Part shown: positions 6,457-12,178 of the stretch, piece after piece
How positions within the stretch are numbered: position 1 is the stretch's first letter
Layout: each line of letters starts with the position of its first letter
From: Pseudomonadota bacterium
GTDB taxonomy: Bacteria > Desulfobacterota > Desulfovibrionia > Desulfovibrionales > Desulfovibrionaceae
Assembly (NCBI GenBank): GCA_023453335.1
Contig: JAEXTU010000284.1
Location: 1-12,178 of the forward strand
Length of the DNA: 12,178 bases
Direction of reading: 5' to 3'
Notes under the pieces: model-generated
Databases searched by the model: none
What the model was told of the DNA's origin: nothing
Seen by the model: only the letters and a program-made list of their open reading frames with translations
Program-made: the position numbers and the translations under genes

Positions 6457-7212
6457 CTACATCCGTCCCAGCAAGCTCAGCAGCGCGTCCAGCGTGGTGA
6501 TGGGGTGGGGGGGGCAGCCGGGGATGTAGAGGTCCACGGGGATGAGGCTGTCGCAGCCGTTGTGGACTTCGGGTGAGCCGGCGAAGGGGCCGCCGGCGAT
6601 GGCGCAGGCCCCGACTGCGATGCAGAGCTTGGGGCCGGGCACGGCCTGCCAGGTCTTCATGAGGCCCACCCGCATGTTCTCGGACACCGGGCCGGTGACC
6701 ACGATGCCGTCGGCGTGGCGGGGCGAGGCCACGAACTCGATGCCGAAGCGGCCCAGATCGAAAACCACGGTGGTGAGCACGTTGAGGTCGGCCTCGCAGG
6801 CGTTGCACCCGCCCGCGCTGACCTGGCGCAGTTTGAGCGCCCGGCCGAAGAGTCGGCGCATCTCGCTCCCCAGGGCCTCCACCTTGGGGGCCTCGCCGGG
6901 GCGCAGCACCAGTCCTTCCCTTGTGCGGGAGGACAGGGCGTGGCCGTTGCTGAAGCTGATGGCCCCGTGGGGGCAGGCCCGCTCGCACTCCGCGCAGAAG
7001 ATGCACTTCCCGAGGTCCAGCACCGGGCCGCCGTTCTCCAGGCGAACCGCGCCAAAAGGACAGGCGGCCACGCAGGCCGAGCAGCCCGCGGCGCACAGCC
7101 CCTTCTCCAACCGGGGCAGGCCGCGCAGCCGCGGCGGCAGCCAGGGCGTGCCCTTGGGGAAGTCCACGGTGCGCATGCCCTGGCGCAGGCGTTCGGCAAT
7201 GACCTTGAGCAT
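6457..7212 (-). CDS. Ferredoxin-NuoB fusion, electron-transfer small subunit of the Ehr complex (HyfH+HyfI-like)
   Basis: 251 residues joining two proteins that are usually separate. The N-terminal part holds two 4Fe-4S ferredoxin motifs: C40-x3-C44-x2-C47-x3-C51-P and C70-x2-C73-x2-C76-x3-C80-P. From about residue 125 it is the NuoB/hydrogenase small subunit, with cluster ligands C136 and C139 (GGCNACE), C203 (VGACAIAGGPF) and C233 (IPGCPPHP). CxxC rather than the tandem CC of complex I NuoB places it with group 4 hydrogenases. It should pass electrons from a soluble donor, probably ferredoxin, towards the large subunit on the cytoplasmic face. The ATG ending at 7212 is preferred: AGGA lies 7 bases upstream and the gap to the previous stop is 8 bases. 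The longer frame to 7266 overlaps the large-subunit gene. It is the last gene of the operon, and only 6 bases separate it from the convergent neighbour. Confidence 0.9.
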   Translation of the reverse strand: MLKVIAERLRQGMRTVDFPKGTPWLPPRLRGLPRLEKGLCAAGCSACVAACPFGAVRLENGGPVLDLGKCIFCAECERACPHGAISFSNGHALSSRTREGLVLRPGEAPKVEALGSEMRRLFGRALKLRQVSAGGCNACEADLNVLTTVVFDLGRFGIEFVASPRHADGIVVTGPVSENMRVGLMKTWQAVPGPKLCIAVGACAIAGGPFAGSPEVHNGCDSLIPVDLYIPGCPPHPITTLDALLSLLGRM

Positions 7213-7220
7213 ATGTCGTC

Positions 7221-8708
7221 CTACAGGTCGTGCCCGCAATACGAGAGGTTGAAGCTCTTGTTGCACAGCGGGAAGTCGGAGATGCGCTCCCCGCGCAGGG
7301 CCAGGGCCAGGCCCATCCAGTTGTGGAACGAGGGGTCGGTGACCTTGTAGCGGGCCAGGCGGCCGGCCGCGTCAGTGATGGCCGCGTGGCAGACCTCGCC
7401 GCGCCAGCCCTCCACCAGGGACACCGCCAGGTGCTCGGGCCGCATGGCCCCTACCTCGGCCCGCACCGGGCCGGCGGGCAGATCCGCGAGCCGCGCCTGC
7501 ACGAATTCGGCGCTGGCCTGAATCTCCTTGTAGCGCACCTGGGCGCGGGCCCACACGTCGCCGGTTTCGGCGTAGGCCACCGCAGGCCGGTGCGGGTCGT
7601 ACCCGGGCAGGGCGAAGTCCGCGCGCACATCGCGGGGCAGGCCGCAGGCCCGGGCCGCGGGTCCCACCAGGCCCAGGTCCACCGCGGTGGCGGTCTCCAC
7701 CGTGCCGGCGCCCTCGAACCGGCTCTGCACCGAGCCCGCGTTGATCATGAGCTCGGCCGCGCCCCGGGTGTCCCGGTAGGTGCCGGCCAGCCGGCGCTGA
7801 ATCTCCTCGACCAGCGCCTGGTCCACGTCGAAGGCCACCCCGCCGGGCCGCACCAGGCCGCGGCCGAAGCGGCTGCCGCACACCAGCGCGCTCATGTTCA
7901 GGTAGTCGCCGCGCAGCCGGCCGCAGAAGGCCAGGGTGGGCAGGAAGCCCACGTCCCCGGCCAGGGCGCCCAGGTCGCCGGTGTGGTTGGCCAGGCGCTC
8001 CAGCTCCAGGGCCGCGGCGCGCAAGGCCAGGCCGCGGGCGGGAACCTTCACCCCGGCCAGGGCCTCCACGATGCCCGCGTAGGCCCAGGCGTGGCCGATG
8101 GTGGTGTCGCCGGCCAGGGTCTCCATGACATGGACCGTGCGGCCGTCCGGGCCGCCGGTCAGCAGGGCCTCGGCCCCGCGGTGCTGGTAGCCCAGGGCGA
8201 TCTCCAGGTGGTGCACGGTCTCGCCCAGGCACTGGAACCGGAAATGGCCGGGCTCGATGATGCCGGCGTGCACCGGTCCCACCGCCACCTCGTGCACCTC
8301 CGGCCCGGCCATGCGGAAGAATTCGCCGACGCAGGGCGCGGGCCGCGGGCCGCCGTTGCCGGGGTTGTGGTAGCGCACCGGCTTGAGCCAGGGGTGGTCG
8401 GTGGGCTCCACCCCGAACTGCTCCCAGATCTCCCGTTCGAACAGGTGGGCCTGGGCGCAGGTGGGGGTCAGCGCGGCGTAGGCGTCGCCCACCCGGATGC
8501 GGGCTGCCTCCAGCACCCCGCGGCCGTCGTGGGCCAGCAGCGCGTAGAGGTCCAGGGCCGTGCCTGGGGCGCGCACCCCGAACAGGGAGGCCAGCCGCGC
8601 CCCGGCCGCCATCCGGCCGCACACGAAGCCGGCAAAGGCCTCGCAATCGAGTTCCGGCACCTCGGCCAGGGGCGCGCAGGACTGGTTGGTCAGGAGCAGG
8701 CCGGCCAT
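7221..8708 (-). CDS. Ehr large subunit, NuoC-NuoD fusion (HyfG/HycE-like) without NiFe ligands
   Basis: 495 residues. Residues 1-130 are a NuoC-type 30-kDa domain with the signature EREIWEQFGVEPTDHPWLKP (91-110). The rest is a NuoD/hydrogenase large-subunit domain: GPVHAGIIEPGHFRF (144-158), HHLEIALGYQHRGAE (166-180), ELERLANHTGDLGALAGDVGF (235-255) and a C-terminus ending DFPLCNKSFNLSYCGHDL. The two CxxC pairs that hold NiFe are absent. The first site, normally RxCGxC, reads ETLAGDTTIGHAW (196-208). The second, normally DPCxxC, reads DPSFHNW (458-464). It therefore cannot be a NiFe hydrogenase in the usual way. The start ATG ends at 8708 and overlaps the preceding TAA (TAATG), with GGAGG about 10 bases upstream. 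It should lie in the peripheral arm beside the membrane, where complex I binds quinone. Substrate unknown. Confidence 0.92.
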   Translation of the reverse strand: MAGLLLTNQSCAPLAEVPELDCEAFAGFVCGRMAAGARLASLFGVRAPGTALDLYALLAHDGRGVLEAARIRVGDAYAALTPTCAQAHLFEREIWEQFGVEPTDHPWLKPVRYHNPGNGGPRPAPCVGEFFRMAGPEVHEVAVGPVHAGIIEPGHFRFQCLGETVHHLEIALGYQHRGAEALLTGGPDGRTVHVMETLAGDTTIGHAWAYAGIVEALAGVKVPARGLALRAAALELERLANHTGDLGALAGDVGFLPTLAFCGRLRGDYLNMSALVCGSRFGRGLVRPGGVAFDVDQALVEEIQRRLAGTYRDTRGAAELMINAGSVQSRFEGAGTVETATAVDLGLVGPAARACGLPRDVRADFALPGYDPHRPAVAYAETGDVWARAQVRYKEIQASAEFVQARLADLPAGPVRAEVGAMRPEHLAVSLVEGWRGEVCHAAITDAAGRLARYKVTDPSFHNWMGLALALRGERISDFPLCNKSFNLSYCGHDL

Positions 8709-10186
8709 TAGAGGGCCCCTCCGAAAAGTTGCGCCGCGCTCCGCATGGTCTCGGCCAGGGGCGCGGGCAGCCACAGGCCCAGGAGCAGGGCGCAGCAGCC
8801 CAGGGCCGCTGCGGGCAGCACGGACAGGAGCGGCTCGGCCGCGCCCTCGGGCACCCCGGGCGGGGTGGGACCCTGGGCCATGCGCAGGACCGGGGTGGCC
8901 ATGCCCGCGAACACCGCGCCGAGCAGGGCTAGGAAGGCCGCGGCCACGCCCCAGCGCCCGGCGGCCAGGGCCCCGGTCACGATGGTGTACTCGCTCACGA
9001 ACAGGGAGAAGGGCGGGCACCCGGCAATGGCGAAGAAGCCCGCCACCCAGAGCGGCCCGGACACCGGCAGGGCGCGGGTGGCCCCGTGCACGTCGTGGGC
9101 GGACTTGGTGTGGAAGGCGGCCAGGATGTTGCCGGCCACCAGGAAGAGCATGGCCTTGACCAGGGAGTGCCCGGCCAGGTGGAGCATGGCCCCGAAGGCT
9201 GCGCTGCCGCCCAGGCCCACGCCCAGGGTGATGACCCCCATGTGCTCCACCGAGGAGTAGGCCAGCAGGCGCTTGAAATCGCCCTGGCCCAGGATGAAGG
9301 CGGTCGCCACACCCATGGACGCCAGGCCGAACACCACCAGCAGCTCCCGGGCGAAGTCGCCCAGGCCCGCGGCTGCGCACACCGCAAAGAGGCGCAGCAC
9401 CCCGAGCAGGGCGCAGTTGAGCAGCGCGCCCGAGAGCAGGGCCGAGACCAGGGAGGGCGACTCGCTGTGCGCGTCGGGCAGCCAGGAGTGCATGGGCGCG
9501 AGCCCGGCCTTGGTGCCGTAGCCCACCAGCACACAGGCGAAGGCGGCCTTGAGCCACAGCGGGTGCGCCGCCGCGGCCCGGGCCAGGACCGCGTCCAGGT
9601 CCATGGAGGGCGCGCCGACCCCGGGCTCGAACAGGGCGTAGGAGAGCAGGATGTTGCCGAGCAGGGCCAGGGCAATGCCCACCGAGCAGATGATGAGGTA
9701 CTTCCAGGTGGCCTCCAGGGAGCGGCGGTGGCGGTGGAAGTAGATGAGCGGCGCGCTGGCCAGGGTGGTGGCCTCCACCCCGACCCAGAGCAGGCCCAGG
9801 TGCCGGGCCGCGGCCACCAGGGTCATGGCCCCCAGGAAGAAGAGCAGGCAGGCGGAGAACACCCGCTCCGGCGCGTTGGCGAAGGCCAGGCCCTCCTGGA
9901 AGTCGCTGCGCAGCCCCTGGTCCTCGGAGCGCAGGTAGCTCTGGGCATAGGCCGCGGCCGCGGCGAAGAGCACCGAGGCGATGGTCAGGAAGAGCTTGCC
10001 CGCGGCGTCCAGGCCTAGGGCGCCGCCCCAGGCGGGTTCCACCGGCCCGGCCCAGCAGGCCGCGGTGAGCCCCAGGTGGGCCAGGGCTGCGGCCAGGAGG
10101 AGCAGCCGGCGCGGGGCGTCCGGCCGGAGCAGGAAGGCCGCCGCGCCCGCCGCCAGGGGGAGGATGACCAGGGCTTCGAGCAGCAT
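8708..10186 (-). CDS. Proton-conducting membrane subunit, HyfF/NuoN-like
   Basis: 492 residues, mostly hydrophobic, about 13-14 membrane segments, of the MrpD/NuoL/M/N antiporter-like family; E. coli HyfF is slightly longer. It keeps residues expected for ion transfer: E138 in WVGVEATTLASAPLIYF, K226 in GYGTKAGLAPMHSWLPDAH (223-240), K305 in FKRLLAYSSVEHMGV and H340/K344 in AGHSLVKAMLFL. It also has E399 in a late helix (FSLFVSEYTIV). These suggest a working half-channel. The ATG ends at 10186 and shares one base with the upstream TGA (TGATG), with GAGGG close upstream, so translation is probably coupled. It ends in TAA overlapping the large-subunit ATG. Confidence 0.92.
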   Translation of the reverse strand: MLLEALVILPLAAGAAAFLLRPDAPRRLLLLAAALAHLGLTAACWAGPVEPAWGGALGLDAAGKLFLTIASVLFAAAAAYAQSYLRSEDQGLRSDFQEGLAFANAPERVFSACLLFFLGAMTLVAAARHLGLLWVGVEATTLASAPLIYFHRHRRSLEATWKYLIICSVGIALALLGNILLSYALFEPGVGAPSMDLDAVLARAAAAHPLWLKAAFACVLVGYGTKAGLAPMHSWLPDAHSESPSLVSALLSGALLNCALLGVLRLFAVCAAAGLGDFARELLVVFGLASMGVATAFILGQGDFKRLLAYSSVEHMGVITLGVGLGGSAAFGAMLHLAGHSLVKAMLFLVAGNILAAFHTKSAHDVHGATRALPVSGPLWVAGFFAIAGCPPFSLFVSEYTIVTGALAAGRWGVAAAFLALLGAVFAGMATPVLRMAQGPTPPGVPEGAAEPLLSVLPAAALGCCALLLGLWLPAPLAETMRSAAQLFGGAL

Positions 10187-10833
10187 CAGTCCCTCAGGGA
10201 GCAGAACAGCCCCACGTCAATGGAGTCGAAGGTCCGGTCGATGCGGTGCACCACCAGGCCCATGACGAACACGCCAACGAACACGTCCAGGAGAATGGCC
10301 AGCTCCATCCAGGCCGAGCCCCAGGCCAGGGTGGGCGCGCCGAACAGGAAGATGCCGTTCTCCATGGCCAGGAAGCCCACCACCTGGGTCAGGGCCTTCT
10401 TGCGGGACACCAGCATGGTGAGTCCGCCGAAGAAGGCGGTGAAGGCCGCGGGAAAGAGCAGGGGGGGCAATTGGAGTCCCGGGATGGCCAGGCGCGAGCC
10501 CAGCCACAGGGAGAAGAGCAGCGCGGCCAGGCCGGCCAGGAGCGACAGGCCGTAGCCGATGTAGGGCTCCACCCAGGCGCGCAGGTGCAGGGTGCGCATG
10601 GTGCGGCGCAGGAGGAAGGGGAAGGCCAGGGCCTTGATGGCCAGCACCGCCGCGGCCAGGAAGAGCACGTGCAGTTCGGGCTCCGGACCGGGCACCAGCA
10701 CCAGGATGGCCAGGCCCAGGAGCGCGCCCTGCAGGCCCACCAGGCGGATGCACCAGTTCATGCGCCGCACCGAGAGCAGGCCCAGGTTCACCAGGACCAG
10801 GAGCACCATGAGGGGTTGGACCAGGATGGGCAT
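10186..10833 (-). CDS. Membrane subunit HyfE-like (NuoK-related)
   Basis: 215 residues, almost identical in length to E. coli HyfE (about 216), with about six or seven hydrophobic segments. The second half resembles NuoK/MrpC, with buried acidic residues E159 in GFLAMENGIFLFG and E177 in AWMELAILLDVFVGVFVMGLVVHRI. The first half carries a membrane lysine, K67, in AIKALAFPFLLRR. The role is structural and in the charged axis of the membrane arm. The ATG ends at 10833, two bases after the hyfC-like stop, and GGGAG lies 8 bases upstream inside that gene. A much longer frame open upstream is a shadow of the hyfC-like gene. Confidence 0.9.
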   Translation of the reverse strand: MPILVQPLMVLLVLVNLGLLSVRRMNWCIRLVGLQGALLGLAILVLVPGPEPELHVLFLAAAVLAIKALAFPFLLRRTMRTLHLRAWVEPYIGYGLSLLAGLAALLFSLWLGSRLAIPGLQLPPLLFPAAFTAFFGGLTMLVSRKKALTQVVGFLAMENGIFLFGAPTLAWGSAWMELAILLDVFVGVFVMGLVVHRIDRTFDSIDVGLFCSLRD

Positions 10834-10835
10834 GG

Positions 10836-11765
10836 CTAGCTCCCGGCGGACCAGACTTTGAGGATGAGGGCCAGGGCGGACAGGGCCGCGGCCCAGGCCA
10901 AGAGCTGGGGCACCCGGTTCAGGCGCAGCCGGGCCATGGCCGATTCCACCACGCCCACGGCCGCGGCCAGGGCGAAGACCACCAGGAGCATGACCCCGGT
11001 GTCCGGCCAGAGCCGGTCGGGCAGGTTGGGCAGCAGCACCCCGGCCACCAGGGCGCAGTACAGCCACAGCTTGAGCGCAGCCGCGTACTCGATGAGCCCC
11101 AGGTCCGGGCCGCCGTGGGCCAGGACCATGACCTCGTGGATCATGGTCAGCTCCAGGTGGGTGGTGGGGTCGTCCACCGGGATGCGGCAGTTCTCGGCCA
11201 GGAGCACCACGAACAGGGAGAGGGCGGCCAGGGCCGAAGCCGGGTCCAGGGCGGCCAGGTCGCCGGTGGCGGAGCCGGTCAGCATGGCCTGGAGGGACAG
11301 CCCGCCGCGGTGCGCGGCCAGGGTGGCCAGGCCCAGGAACAGGGCGGGCTCGGCCAGGGCGGAAAAGGCCGCCTCCCGGCTCGCGCCCATGCCCTCGAAG
11401 CTGGACCCGGTGTCCAGGGCCGAGAGCATAGTGGCCAGCCGGCCCGCGGCCAGCAAATAGGCCAGGAGCACGAAGTCGCCGGAAAAGGAGATGAGCCCGG
11501 GCAGGCCGCCCTGCGGCACCAGGAGCAGGGCGCTGGCCGTGGCCGCCAGGCCCAGGGCCGGGCCCAGGCCGAAGACCCAGGTGGTGGTGGTGGAGAACAC
11601 CGCGCCCTTGCGCAGGAGCTTGGCCACGTCGAAGTACACCTGGAGCAGGGGCTTGCCGCGCCGGCCGCCGAAGGTGGCCTTGACCCGGTTCACCACCCCC
11701 AGGAGCAGGGGGGCCAAGGCCAGGGCCAGGACCAGGCGAAGCAGGGGGGCCATGAGCGCGCTCAT
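10836..11765 (-). CDS. Membrane subunit HyfC-like (NuoH-related)
   Basis: 309 residues with about eight membrane segments; HyfC and HycD are about 305-325. It shows the conserved cytoplasmic loop GRRGKPLLQVYFDVAKLLRKG (34-54), EGMGASREAAFSALAEP (124-140), ENCRIPVDDPTTHLELTMIHE (191-211) and VESAMARLRLNRVPQLL (273-289). This subunit links the Fe-S arm to the membrane arm, and its acidic and arginine residues lie at the start of the ion path; all are kept here. The ATG ends at 11765 and overlaps the upstream TGA as ATGA. A second in-frame ATG five codons in (MAPLLRL) is possible. The stop is TAG, two bases before the hyfE-like start. Confidence 0.92.
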   Translation of the reverse strand: MSALMAPLLRLVLALALAPLLLGVVNRVKATFGGRRGKPLLQVYFDVAKLLRKGAVFSTTTTWVFGLGPALGLAATASALLLVPQGGLPGLISFSGDFVLLAYLLAAGRLATMLSALDTGSSFEGMGASREAAFSALAEPALFLGLATLAAHRGGLSLQAMLTGSATGDLAALDPASALAALSLFVVLLAENCRIPVDDPTTHLELTMIHEVMVLAHGGPDLGLIEYAAALKLWLYCALVAGVLLPNLPDRLWPDTGVMLLVVFALAAAVGVVESAMARLRLNRVPQLLAWAAALSALALILKVWSAGS

Positions 11766-12178
11766 GCCAGCACCCAGGCCAGGACCGCCACCAGGGCGGC
11801 CAGGATGGACAGGACATAGAGGGGGATGCGGCCGTGCTGCAACCACTTCAGGTGCTCGGCGGCCCAGAGTGCGGCCCCGAAAACCGGCCGGAACACCTGC
11901 TCCAACACGATGTCCGGGGCAACGACCCGGTGCCAGGCCCGGTGGGGGAACAGGCCCTGCGGCCGCAGCAGGTCGTTCTCCACGCCGCTGGCCGGTCCCA
12001 GGGCCTCGGCCAGGGGGTCGGCAAAGGAGGCCGGGCCGTACTGCATGGTGGCCTGGGGCTGCGCGTAGCCGCAGTCCCAGGTGGGGCCGCTGCCCACGCT
12101 GCGGCCGGCCAGCAGCCGCTTGCGCAGCCACCAGAAGAAGAGGCCCAGCAGAGGCAGGGGCAGGGCGGCCACCAGCAC
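11762..12178 (-). CDS. Proton-conducting membrane subunit HyfB/NuoL-like, C-terminal part
   Basis: Only the last 138 residues lie in the window; the gene runs off the right edge, where the first codon is GTG in mid-frame, so no start is visible. It shows one membrane segment, then TWDCGYAQPQATMQYGPASFADPL, which matches the WxCG(Y/F) segment near the C-terminus of HyfB/HycC proteins. An amphipathic stretch (VENDLLRPQ to LEQVFRPVFGAALWAAEHLKWLQHG) and a final hydrophobic helix follow. This is the antiporter-like subunit usually encoded first among the membrane genes of hydrogenase-4. It ends in TGA overlapping the hyfC-like ATG. Any upstream genes and the operon promoter lie outside. Confidence 0.85.
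   Translation of the reverse strand: MLVAALPLPLLGLFFWWLRKRLLAGRSVGSGPTWDCGYAQPQATMQYGPASFADPLAEALGPASGVENDLLRPQGLFPHRAWHRVVAPDIVLEQVFRPVFGAALWAAEHLKWLQHGRIPLYVLSILAALVAVLAWVLA

Noticed and set aside
7221..8708. Calling the large subunit a NiFe hydrogenase
   Set aside because: Both metal-binding CxxC pairs are missing although the surrounding sequence aligns well, so hydrogenase activity is not supported.
7230..8711. Plus-strand frame antisense to the Ehr large subunit
   Set aside because: Composition artefact of high G+C, while the opposite strand encodes a clear NuoC-NuoD protein.

Overview
This is a GC-rich bacterial window (roughly 70% G+C by eye). It reads as a deltaproteobacterial, probably Desulfovibrionales-type genome. 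That placement is an inference from the recA-alaS pairing and from the membrane complex further along; no rRNA or other firm taxonomic marker is present.

Left part (1-5391), all on the minus strand: recA (4079-5146), then alaS (1271-3898), then recN (from 1185 running off the left edge). recA has a clear sigma70-type promoter, a structured leader and a good intrinsic terminator. The recA-alaS gap holds several overlapping inverted repeats. A perfect hairpin lies between alaS and recN. The recN reading frame is broken by one in-frame TAG at 244-246, but RecN-like sequence continues in the same frame to the window edge.

Middle (5392-6450), plus strand: a PP-loop ATPase of the tRNA thiouridylase type, divergent from recA. 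Its best promoter sits so close to the ATG that the mRNA may be nearly leaderless.

Right part (6457-12178), minus strand: a tightly packed operon for a membrane complex of the hydrogenase-4 / formate hydrogenlyase / complex I superfamily. In transcription order it encodes a HyfB/NuoL-like subunit (3' end only), HyfC/NuoH-like, HyfE/NuoK-like, HyfF/NuoN-like, a HyfG/HycE-like fused NuoC-NuoD large subunit, and a ferredoxin-NuoB fusion (HyfH plus HyfI in one chain). The large subunit has none of the four cysteines that bind the NiFe centre, while the small-subunit cluster cysteines and the ion-channel residues of the membrane arm are kept. It is therefore best read as an energy-converting hydrogenase-related (Ehr) complex rather than a hydrogenase. 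It probably moves electrons through Fe-S clusters and couples this to ion transport; the substrate is unknown. This operon is the most interesting system in the window.

No tRNA, rRNA, CRISPR array, insertion sequence or phage gene was seen. No stretch longer than 245 bases lacks a gene.
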